Shown here piece by piece: positions 25,202 to 35,831 of a stretch of DNA of 64,000 nt. A program made the translations under genes and the position numbers. Location: the NCBI GenBank assembly GCA_026413225.1, contig CM048552.1, positions 135,421,053 through 135,485,052 of the forward strand. The letters are read 5' to 3'. How positions within the stretch are numbered: position 1 is the first letter of the stretch; every line of letters begins with the position of its first letter. The notes under the pieces were generated by a model. The model had not been told where the DNA came from and did no database searches. It was given only the letters and a program-made list of their open reading frames with translations. The DNA is from Otis tarda (Eukaryota; Chordata; Aves; Otidiformes; Otididae).

Positions 25202-25617
25202 GGATTGTTCTATTACAGCCCCACAGTAAGCCTGTTAGTATATCCTTTCTGGTTATGTCTTTTTTAAGGATATCAAAGATAATTTCAAATTAAAATAACC
25301 TAAAGCATAACAGAGACTGGCATTGGTTATTATTCTTTACAAATAGATGTGGTTGTTGTTTCTTAAATTTTGTTATTGGCAAATCTCTAAAACATGCATT
25401 ATTCTGCTTTATGTATCTATTTTTGTATGGCTCCTGGGTAAAAGTTAACTTTTTCATAGCTTTTTCCTTACAGTTTAAAAAATGTAATATTTAAAATATT
25501 TTCCATTTGCAAAACAGTGCCATTCTTAATCTCTCCCCCAAAGATTTGCATTTTCTTTTGTTCTGTCAAGGTTTCTTTATAGTATGAAAAAGAGATGAAA
25601 AATATGCACGTTCCAGA

Positions 25618-25647
25618 AATAACAATAACAATAATAATAATAATAAT
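25618..25647. repeat. (AAC/AAT)n microsatellite
   Basis: AATAACAATAAC runs into five or more AAT units. It is an interrupted trinucleotide repeat. Confidence 0.9.
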
Positions 25648-25743
25648 TTATTTTTCATTAACACTGAAAAGCTACAATTAAGCAAGACCTGTAAAAACAA
25701 ATCTTGCAAGAATATTTGAAAGAAGAAACATCACAAACCAGGA

Positions 25744-25760
25744 TTTTTTTTTTTTTTTTT
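25744..25760. repeat. Poly-T tract (T17)
   Basis: Seventeen uninterrupted T followed by CAG. It resembles a polypyrimidine acceptor signal, but the downstream sequence does not hold a convincing exon. Confidence 0.85.
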
Positions 25761-26579
25761 CAGTTTAGCAGAAATGAGGGAATGTAGCTTGTCAGAGGAG
25801 AAGTACAGTTGGAAATCATTACCACACATCAGTGAGTGACTTCCTTTCTCCTTCCAGGCTACTTTCTATTTGAACTGCATGTTTTTTGGGTGATAGTTGT
25901 TTTTTACTGTCATTTCAGCTCAGTGCTGTGATATCAACCAGGGTCTCAAGGTGTTGCAGTAAGATAATTTGCAGCAGGTAGAATGACAAACATCCATCAT
26001 TATCTTCAGGAATTTTTTTACAAGGCTATCAACAGAGCTATTTGAAAACTCTCCCAACTGTTTGGCTTCTGAAGGCAGATTTAGCCTTTCTGGACTGAGG
26101 CTTTTGTAATATTTCATATGATTATTGGTGCACAAAACTGTACTATCATATTAATTATTGGAGTAACTTTTGTCATTTTCCAAATCCAAAGTAATAAATG
26201 TCATCACCACTAAAACCGTAATTCACTTAATGGTGTCACATCCTTTTAAAGGCACTAGTAGTCTGGATTATGCCCCTTCCTTGCTGTGATATTAGAACAA
26301 TGATATGAAAATGCACTGTTGATTTTGCAGGAAAATATCTTTAAAAGAGAATGCTTTATCTCTTTTACCCCTTTGACCTTTTTCTCCCAGCCATGACTAG
26401 TTTACTGTAGCTATATTCTTCCTGTCCTAAAGCAAAAGTAATTAATTTACTTTCAGAATCGCATATTTCAAAAAGTACCTGGTTTTACTTAGAACGGCCT
26501 TGTTGTCATCATGTGATTGAAAAATGATCCGAAACACTTTATCAAAGATCAAAAAAACGCAAACTGCACTTACCATTAG

Positions 26580-26830
26580 CTAGGTATTCGGGCTGGGCTG
26601 AGTCATCCCATCGTGTACTGGGCTCCTGAGCTCAGTATCATCCCTGATAGGTGCTGGTGTGTGGCACCCAGAGGTTTAATTAGACGACAACATGTCTGTA
26701 TCACTGGGTTTGGATTTAGCAACAGATATGTATGGCGATGGCCTTCTTGCTTTGTTGCTATGGTAAAGATTGGGCTTTTAAAAAGCAATTTAGAGCAATT
26801 ATCACAAACTAGAAGAGACGGACAATGTGG
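26580..26830. promoter_or_regulatory. Candidate conserved non-coding patch
   Basis: It contains GGTTTAATTAGACG (TAATTA homeodomain-type core), GTTGCTATGG (similar to an RFX half-site, GTTGCCATGG) and several isolated CpGs (TATTCGGGC, CATCGTGTAC, GACGACAAC, TGGCGATGG). No coding signal is recognised. Regulatory function is inferred only from motif content. Confidence 0.18.
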
Positions 26831-26861
26831 AGCTTAAGAATTGCAGAGCTTAAGAATTGTA
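26830..26861. repeat. 16-bp tandem duplication
   Basis: GAGCTTAAGAATTGCA (26830-26845) is followed directly by GAGCTTAAGAATTGTA (26846-26861), with one difference in 16 bp. This is a recent, small tandem duplication. Confidence 0.9.
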
Positions 26862-27265
26862 ACTTAAATTAGATGTTTTGATGTAAGATTTCAAACTCCA
26901 GTGTGAATATAGTGCTGGGTGCCTTCGCTACTGTCTTTCTACTGCCGTATTTGGCTGAAATTCAATGGAATGATGACACAGCTCTAATAATGGAAAGTCA
27001 TTAACCTGAGGAAATCTCGTTCAAATGAAACTACATGGGGTAATGCAATAGCTAAAGCTTGCCAGGGTGTCTGACTTCTTTTCAGGGAGCTGGAGTTCAC
27101 AGAGTGGAATTTCTCCCTGAGGCAGAACAAAGGAATTAGATGTCATTTTGCAACCCTTTACCTAAAAGTTATTTCAAACCTGAGGACTTCTTGCAGGAGG
27201 GAAGGTAATGCTTCTCTCAAAGTAGGATTAGCCAAGAAAGAAGAAAACTGGCTGTGTAAAGAGGA

Positions 27266-27286
27266 GATATATATATATTTATATAT
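27266..27286. repeat. (AT)n microsatellite
   Basis: AT dinucleotides with one TTT interruption. Confidence 0.85.
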
Positions 27287-27377
27287 TCAATAATATTCAA
27301 AAAAGAATCCAAAGAACAACTACCACCCCAAATCCCACACAGTTCAGACAGAAAATACAAAAAGATTCTAATATAGC

Positions 27378-27399
27378 AAAAAAAAAAAAAAAAAAAAAA
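27378..27399. repeat. Poly-A tract (A22)
   Basis: Twenty-two uninterrupted A. No recognisable retroposon precedes it. Confidence 0.9.
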
Positions 27400-28949
27400 T
27401 TGAAGGAAGGAAACAGAGGCATGTGTGTTTATTATTTTGTCTAGTTCGGTATCCTTCCTGTGCTAACTGAAGTAGAGGATAATTGTATTTAGCAACCAAT
27501 ACACATCTTGTGCATCTGTTAACTTTCAGCTGTCCTGTATCATTGAGGAGTAACATGCAAATCCAGCATGCTGCAGGCTAGATTTAAGGAATTCAATGTG
27601 TTTAAATCACTGTGGTGTCTGGAACCTTAGGACAGCCTAAGACAGCCTAGGGGCCATTTAGCCCCTTTTCTGTGAAGAGAAAACAGATATTCATATTTTA
27701 TCTAAGAAGTGTGTCAGAAGTGCCAAGGATGGGACAAAGACCAGTAGAACAAGAAAAGATGAAACTCACAGGTCTATCCTTGAGGTCCCAGTACAGCAAT
27801 CTGGCTTGTGTTTGGCTAGGGTTAGCCCCACCAGAGCTGAAACAATAATCAAATATAATGGGAAAAATATATATTCATAGTAGTATGTGAGCTTATAAAT
27901 TACATTCTTCTTAAGCTCTTAGCCTCAGACCAGAATTTTTTCATTTAAATGATGTATTGAGATACCACTGGTTTTTTTTTAATTAACAAAAGCCTCTTAC
28001 TAGAGTGCAAAGAGTCAACCGTTGGAAAAATTGACACATTTTGAGTTTTTTTCTAAGCTAGTTCCTTCACAAATAAGAGTTCAGCTTAGTCAGAATTAGC
28101 TATGAGTTTCAGAAAATTTTTGCAAAAATCCGTTGAGCTTTTTTGTTTCCATCTCTTCCAAAGATTTTTCCTACTTGTCCATGACCCCCCTTCCCCATCA
28201 ATTATTCCTTCTGGGTAATCAGAGCTGTTTCAAAATCTTGTATATCGACATCAAAGAGAACTCATCCATAGAGGAAAGGAATATGGAGCTATCCTTCAAA
28301 AAGCAAGTGTAAGTGCTTCTCAGTCATATTAGTAATTTTTTTTTTTTCCAAACTAGAAGCTTCTAATGTTTGTCTTAGCCTCTGGGCATTAAACAGATGA
28401 AAGAGGAGCACTGCAGGGGACAATGCTTGTCTGAAATGCTCGAGCACCGAGTCGTCACTTAATCAGTTGATGGTCGTATTGCCGCTCATGCTGCTCACGT
28501 TAAGGAGCTAAATATAGGTGGCAGTGTTCACATCAGCCTTGCGTTACCTGACCATCTCTTGCTGTGAGAGAGGACACTACCATTACAGAGTTGGGAAACC
28601 AGAAGTTGAAGTATTTCAAGAAGGCACTTCTCAGATACGCACAACTTTTTACTGTGTCCTTCCCTCTTGTTTTTGCATTGTCTACATGGAGATGTCTCTT
28701 CCCCTGTGGTTATGCTCTCATGTGTATTGTGTAGATGCTGCGAAGCTCCGTTGAGGCTGATAGGGCTGGTTCTTTTTGTAGCTGGAGCTAGCTTACACAT
28801 CTCTACATGCCATAGCAGCCTACCAGACAGGCAGGTTTCTGGACAGTGCTTAGACACCAATTTCATCTGCAAGTGTAATACTGGGCATAGGATGTAATGT
28901 GAAGGGCTCAGAATCCCCCTTCTGGAACACAGATGTCCCCTCCCGTCAC

Positions 28950-28969
28950 CACACACACACACAAAAAAA
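28950..28969. repeat. (CA)n microsatellite with A7 tail
   Basis: About six CA units followed by A7, about 15 bp before the CR1 fragment that begins at 28984. Confidence 0.85.
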
Positions 28970-28983
28970 GTAACAGTTTTATG

Positions 28984-29350
28984 ATAGAATCATAGAATAG
29001 TTTGGGTTGGAAGGGATTTTTAAAGGTCATCTAGTCCCATCCCCCTGCAAGGGACATCTCCAACTAGATCAGGTTGCTCAGACCCCCATCCAACCTGGCC
29101 TTGAATGTTTCAGGGATGGGGCATCCACCACCTCTCTGGGCAACCTGCGCCAGTATTCCACCACCCTCATTGTAAAAAATATTTTCCTTATGTCCCATCT
29201 GAATCTGCTTCCTTCCATTTTAAAACCATTACCCGTCATCCTATTACAACAGGCCCTACTGAAGAGTTTCTCCCCGTCTTTCCTGTAGGCCCCCTTTAAG
29301 TACTTGAAGGCCGCTGTAAGGTCTTCCTGGAGCCTTCTCTTCTCCAGACT
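28984..29350 (-). mobile_element. CR1 LINE, 5'-truncated 3' end
   Basis: The + strand starts TAGAATCATAGAATAG, then TTTGGGTTGGAAGGGAT and GGTCATCTAGTCCCATCCCC. These are the reverse complement of a CR1 3' end, here with a small internal deletion in the CTGCAAGG...GGGACATC block compared with the other copies. It continues through the C-terminal ORF2 sequence and ends around CTTCTCCAGACT. It is about 367 bp long, 5'-truncated and dead. The truncation point corresponds within a few bases to that of the copy at 1291-1660, although the flanking DNA differs, so the two are not a segmental duplication. Confidence 0.96.
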
Positions 29351-30699
29351 TTTCTTCAGATGTTTTCAATGCTTGTGTGAAGGTAGATGCTACAACATGG
29401 CCTTGGAAATCTTTTCAATGGAGTCATGAATGCAGTTAATTTTTAGATTATTCTAAAGCAGATCTCTGCCTTAGTGACCCAGATATTTTTAGTGCTGTTT
29501 TTTTTTTTGTTCTATCATCTAAACTATTTTAAGTGGTAATTCACTCTCATATCATTGACTCTGTGCAAAAGGGAAGAGGCTTCCTCTTCCCTGTCCTTTG
29601 ACTTACCTTTTATTTCTACTTCCAATTATATATCATGCTTTGTAGTGGGTTTTAATTTATTTATGACATTTATTCTATGATCTTTCTGTCTTTCTAATAT
29701 TTAATGTCAGAGTGAAGTCCTTCATGGTCAGCCTGGGGAAGGGATGGCTTCGGGGCTGTGTCTCCAGCTCAGTGCTTGTAGGGTGAGACTCAAACAGAAG
29801 TTACCCTTGCTTTCTCCACGGTCCCATTCAGGTATTAAACACAAATCACTGCACTCTTGGGGCCACTCCTGTGTGCTGGTGCTCCAGCTGCTGATGCCAC
29901 ACTCTACCAAGGAGATGGAGGCAGAGACCAGTCCCTTTTCTAGGTGGCTGGCAGGAGGTAGGAGGTGGAAATGACCTTTTCTGCTCTATAGGATTTCTCC
30001 TCTGTATAAAGTCACTTCATCATTGTCTCCAGGCCACTTTGTTTCCCCTTGCTGAGGGGAGGTTGTGCTTGACCAACAAGTTGTGTGTATCCTGTGTGCC
30101 TGTCCCTTTTCAGGATAAGTTTCATTCTGGATGCATGAACACCCATTGGGCCCAAGAGAGGGCTATAACTTAATAAAATCAGAGCTGTATTCCCTAAAAC
30201 TGAGGAGATGCTGACCTTCATCAACCCTCTACCCCAATGGTTAGGATATTAACCTTAGAATGTGAACAAAGGAAACAAGAGCCAACACACCAGTTGGGTT
30301 GTGATGTCTACTTCAATTAACAAGTAAGGAGTACTAGAAAGGCCTACAGGAGATATCCTTTAGTGTGTCCTACAGCCCATTGTTTAGGCCCAGTTTTTTT
30401 TTGCAGAGGGGTTATAGCAATCTCCACTGATTAAAACATAAGCTCAAGACATATTAGGATGTGACCTCCCCTCTTCTGTTCTGTTTTGCTTATTTCTCTT
30501 TGGAAATATAACTGATCAAACAATATATTTTGTTTTGGAATTGATAATTTTCCATTTCTTTGGTCTACAAAGAGTTAAAATGGCTTCAACTTTCAGGTAG
30601 CAATTTCATAGGTAGTCTGCTCAAGAAACAGGTGAAAAAGGGCTTGTTTTATCACTGATCATTTTTATAATCTGAAGAGCCCCACAAAAGGACTAAATG

Positions 30700-31030
30700 T
30701 GGTGATGCCAGGGCCCAGCAGGGGCTGGGGACTCCCTGGGGTCTGGGAGCATTGGAGGCTCTCCAAGGTGGGTGATGGCAGGGCTTGGCAGCCAGGACCT
30801 GTCCCAGCCCCAGACAGGAGCAGGGCAGCTGGGGGTCACTGGGGCAGCCCCAGCCCCGGGCACCTCCCTGGGGATGGGCTGAGGCTGGGCTGGGTTGTCA
30901 GTCCATGGGTGAGGGTCAAGATTAGGCCTGCTGAGGGGGGCTGGGGTGAGCCGTGGCCCTGGGATGGCCACGTGCGTGCCCTCAAGACACTGACCAGCAA
31001 CGTGGTCAGTGTGTGCTGGGCCCTCAATTG
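30700..31030. repeat. G-rich, CpG-poor island with G-quadruplex motifs
   Basis: The + strand is strongly G-skewed with many GGGG runs, in AT-rich surroundings. A canonical G4 pattern lies at 30721-30747 (G4-CT-G4-N7-G4-TCT-G3), and a second, looser one at 30870-30894. Only a handful of CpGs are present, so it is not a classic CpG island. Both strands are open over about 110 codons, but the predicted peptides are only P/G/W-rich low complexity. It may be a degenerate minisatellite or a decayed GC-rich repeat. Confidence 0.6.
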
Positions 31031-34000
31031 ACTGGTAACACATTGTAGATAGAGAAGTAGCAGTATTTTCCCGTTTCAGGTTAAAACCAGATATGGGTCA
31101 GAGCCATGCATGTCCCGGATAGCATTATGTCCTGAGCAAACTTAGTGCTGGCTGTGGGCCAGAAAGTAATTTTCCAGCCATTTTTCCAGCTGCAGATTGG
31201 AGTGCCTTGAATGTAGCCTTTATACTTCTCTAACATGGGGCTCTGAAACAAAGGCTGTGTGTGCTCTACAAAGACGTTTTGTTATATCTAGGTGGATTGT
31301 ATTTACAATTGGGATTACAGTACATGGAAATCAAGATACAGAAATATAAATGAGAAAAAGCTCTTCCTGATGATACGGAATAAAATAACCCCCAGAGGAA
31401 CTGCTGTATACTTACACAGTCATCATGTGGCTTACTGGGAAAGTCGAAGGTATTAGTCTTGCAAGGGTCCCAGCACATCTGCAGTTATACCCATGAGTCT
31501 GTTTCAATATAATACTGAAAAATGCTATACTTGTTTAGAGCCACGTTAATTTCAGAGTTGCCATAGAAATTGCTAGCATCTCAATACTTAATTTCTTTTC
31601 ACAACAGGACAAAATCCAGAGATTTAAAAATCTTCCTTAGAATGGAAATTCTAAAATCCTTCGGAAAAAAAATATTATCAAAAAATAAATAAATCTGGAG
31701 TTCATTGAAATGTTTTAGTTTTCTTATTCAAAGCATTACAATGGTTTGTGTTGATTCATTTCAACACTGAACTGCAGAGCACAACTATGCATTGTCTGGA
31801 GGGAGCTGTAGTAACGAATCTCATTCATTCCCACACTGTGAGCAGGGTCCCTGGCTTGACTCCATCTTCTGTGATGCACTCAGAAACATAGGGCTTACAG
31901 GATAAATCCTACAATTTTCTTCAGAAAAGCATTATGTGCATTACAGGAAACAGATAATTTCAGCAAAAGCACAAGAGAAAGGAAGTCCACAGCTATAGAC
32001 CACAGAAGACATCAGGAAATGGTCACTATGTCTTTGCTTATTCATGCCAATTGAAAAAAAAAACTCAACCAAACAAAAACCAAACAAACCTTTGGAGTCA
32101 TTCAGGCAACAGACATTTTCTGATTTGTATCCAACCACACAAAAAATGAAGTATTTAACTTTAACTTTTATGAACTTTTTTTAAAAAACAAAAATGCTGC
32201 AAAATAAGGATCTTTAAAAAGCATCCGATACAAAAAGTCAGATGACAGAGGAGACTTACAGCTATTTCTTCTGTCTAGGACTTCTGACAAGAATATGGAT
32301 GAAATACTTTTAATCCCATGAGTGGGAACTTTAGCTCTGGGCAAGCATTCTCCTCTGCTTCTGCCTCTCCCTATACCACCCTTGGCCCTCCTTTTTGGCT
32401 TCTCCTCAGCTGGAGGCTGCTGCCAGCCATAATGGAGGAGTGCACTGGGCCATGTCAGTCCTAGTGAGTCAGACAAGTCCTATCATTTAAGATATTTAAA
32501 TAACTTGACTCAGTTTGAGTGAAGCAGGTGAGAGAGTCTTTGATGGCCGTGGAGCTGGTAGATGGGATGACTGGTGGATTGCATGGAGGGGCAATGGTAA
32601 GCAGCTAGGAATGGGGTTTGAAACTTCTTCCACTGGCCCAGTTGCAGCTGGGACAAAACCATTTGTAGCCATACTTCACTGAAGTGCAAGGTGTGTTTCT
32701 GCTGATTTGGTCCACACTTTTAAAAGTTCTCCTTTTCTAGCTTACTTTATCACCAGGTACACCAAAATAAATAGGATTATTTGAGCAAAAGATGTACTTG
32801 CCCTGAAAAAAAGACCCAGTGAGTTAATGTTAACACATAGTGTGCTTCTGTGGGTATGCTGTAGGTTTTAATTTTTTTAATGTAAGGAAATCCACTGTGC
32901 ATCCCAATGTGACTGTCTTCACTAGAGACAAAATATCAATTGATACTCAAAAGTTGCTAAGCATACTTAGTGCAGCGGGCTTTGGTGAGTATCCAGATCC
33001 CTTGCAAATTTGGCTCTGTTGCAAACTACATCAACTGAATGGGGAGCTGACGTACAAAGATGAAAAACTCCACTTCTCAGACCAGAAGAGGTTTCCCATT
33101 TTGAATCCAAAGCAGTCTGTAGATGCTCACTATAATTTCTGAATGTGGTTTTTTTTTAAAGAAAATATTTTTAAATAAAATTTTGGAGACCATGAATATC
33201 AACTACTTTTGTGGAATCAGGCTTTTGCATAATGAAGCAGTCTGTCATTTATATCAATAAATGTGGTGATTATTTTCTTCCTGAGAGCAAGGATAGCTAT
33301 TCAGGTGATCTCTTGCGATTTGGAGGACTGCATAATCCCAATATTTATTAGTGTGCCACTGTCAGATAAAAATATTCCTTATATGGATAAGACATCTACA
33401 AGGAATGTATACTCTTAATAACTACAGTACTCACTTTGACAAATACCAGTTGTGTATGAGTTTGCAGACCCACAAGAGCTGTCCAGAGCCTTACAAGGGA
33501 TTCACTGTAATTAGTAGTTGGTGGGGGCAAAGAAGCAGAATTCTTTCATGTTTCAATTTGACTTCAAAAATATAAAAATTCAACATTAGATGATTTAGAT
33601 TTGCTCTTGTGTTTTGTCAGCTGATGATAAGGTACACCATGCAATCTAATTCTGTGGGCATTTTACTATCCTATATGAGCCAGAAACACTGGACACCCAT
33701 TGGAACATATCATATAATACTCGGTGCTCTGAGGTAATAGAAATGAAAAAGAGAGTAAGTACTGTAATTCAAATGCATTTCAGAAGAGTGTACCCTTCTA
33801 AGCAGGTCTCCATTTTTTCACCTGATTTTTTCAGTGTAGCCTGCTTTGTTATGCAAAGGCATTTCCTCTGCTTCCCCATATGACCCTACAAATATCTTGC
33901 ATCTTGTGGAATATTTTGCCTCAATATACTTGTGACAGAAAGCTACCAGTAAGACTGGGACAGCTCCCTACCGCCAGGACTGATGACTCCAGAAATCCGT

Positions 34001-34158
34001 TGATTACTGGTTTTGCATAGATGTCTTTCCTTTTGTCTATAATGATTTGGGTTGCTGTTTCATTCCAGCCCTATGAAAGACAGCATATTCTTTTGTATGT
34101 GTCATGTAGCAATTGACCACATTTTTAATATTCGGTATATCCTTTTGTTTTCTTTTTC

Positions 34159-34173
34159 TTTTTTTTTTTTTTT
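34159..34173. repeat. T-rich tract
   Basis: T15 within a longer T-rich stretch (34144-34177). Confidence 0.8.
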
Positions 34174-34729
34174 CTTCAAACCTGAACTATTACTGTGTGC
34201 AGAAAACTGTATAGCTGGAAATGCTCTCAGCCTTGTAGACAGCTGGATGTTTCTGTCATTAGAGCAATGACTTGGGATTGAGGCAGTGCCAAAGACTTCT
34301 TGCTTACTGGGAGGAATTTATTGCCTGGCCTCTCTCTGCCCAGCATGCTGTAGCCTCCCCTACTCCTTTTCTTGTCTATGTTTGGTATAAGCTCTTTGAG
34401 GTAGGGGCTGCCTTTGACTAAATATTTGGACAAGATATAGCGTGATGCAATCTAGATATTTTTTGGAACCTCTAGGAACATAATCATGTAAACAAGACTG
34501 TTTTATATGAATCAGGATTTTATCATTTAGCAATTTACTGGCACACCCAACTGAGGGGCTGAAATGCAATTTTCCTTATGCCATATGCATGCTGCAAAGT
34601 CACTGTGACAAATTGTTCAGGAGCTGGAGCTTTTCCCCTCCACAAAAGAAATATTGAGCTAAAATGAAGGCCAGTAAATGCTTAATTACTGATACTAAAC
34701 CATCTTTCATATATATATACTGCGAACAT

Positions 34730-35130
34730 GAAACATATTGGACGGAGCTGCTGTCTGGCGCATTTTCATAATATGTGAAACTGGTAAATCAGAAACAGAT
34801 GGAAGTATTGAAGTGGGAGAATTGCCCTATTCCCTAATTAACTTGATAACAATGCAGAAGAATAGCAATATTTGGGGTTTGTGGAAGACTGTTGGGTCGA
34901 TATTCTCCCAGATAGAAGATGGATAGATAGCACATAAAAATTATTAATCAGGATATATATACATTATTATATTACCCATTCATATTTATGAAGGAGAAGC
35001 TTATAAACCAGCTGTCGTTATGGTTCTCTTCTCCATCATTATTTCCTGAACCATCAGGTATTCTGCCCTAATGCATTATATAATGTGATTTCGCATATCG
35101 GCACAATGCCAGACATAGAGCTGGAGGAAA
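34730..35130. promoter_or_regulatory. Candidate conserved non-coding element with homeobox-type sites
   Basis: It contains CCTAATTAACTTGATAACAATG (TAATTA core, plus ACAATG of the SOX type, near 34833-34855), ATTATTAATCAGG near 34941 and isolated CpGs (GGACGGAGC, CTGGCGCATT, TCGATATTC, CATATCGGCAC). The mixture of AT-rich factor sites and preserved CpG resembles vertebrate developmental enhancers. This is inference: no alignment was possible. Confidence 0.2.
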
Positions 35131-35816
35131 TTACTCTTTTTTTTTCCAAAGATTTACTGAAGAAGAGTTTCCTGTAAAAAATTATGAACTGAAGGTGAAT
35201 CAGATCAGTACTTTTGGTTATTAAAAATGGGTCTAAAACAACAAAACTGTTGAATGTCCCTTTGGATCAACTCATTCCTCTTCTGGAAGAGCTGGATTCA
35301 AATCCTTTTTGTGCTTTTAAAACTACACCTCTGGACTATTCAGCTGTGAAAACATGTCTGTACAAACTTTTGCTCTCCTATGGTTACAGTTTTGCTTTAT
35401 GTACGTGGTCAGAAGCGCAGCTAACCAGGAACTGGAAGTCCAGTGTCTCATACCTTGCGTAGTTCTTCAGCTAGAGCAGACTGGAGTTGCCTCACACTAG
35501 CTGTGGCCACATCACCTTAAGACTCCTGCCAGTAGCCTAAGATATTATTCTCATCCACTTTTGGCTGAAAAGACTAAGCATGACCAAACTTAAAAAGACT
35601 GCAATAGAAGGGAAGCAATCCAGCGTATATCCTATGGCTTGGTGGTGAAAAGAGAGATGTGAATTCAAACTGCTTCAGGCAGGGAATAAGATGGGCCCGG
35701 ATCACTTAAGCCCTGGGCAAAGAGTCTAAAAATCACTGAATTAGTGAGCAAGGTTACAGCTACTATCCAATAGCTTTCTAAACTTAAACAAATGCATTTC
35801 AAAAACAATAAGGTCC

Positions 35817-35831
35817 TTTTTTTTTTTTTTT
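35817..35831. repeat. Poly-T tract (T15)
   Basis: Fifteen T followed by AG, so it looks like an acceptor. The following sequence has no donor at a sensible distance and no recognisable protein. Confidence 0.8.

Larger units (their letters stand above)
18245..28983. other. Unique non-coding sequence, no gene recognised
   Basis: About 10.7 kb with no recognisable gene. It contains several simple repeats and three conserved-looking patches (19290-20290, 24500-24760, 26580-26830), described separately. A 144-codon minus-strand frame (28528-28962) has no recognisable domain. Confidence 0.5.

Noticed and set aside
28528-28962. 144-codon minus-strand frame
   Set aside because: No recognisable family. 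It starts in the CA microsatellite.
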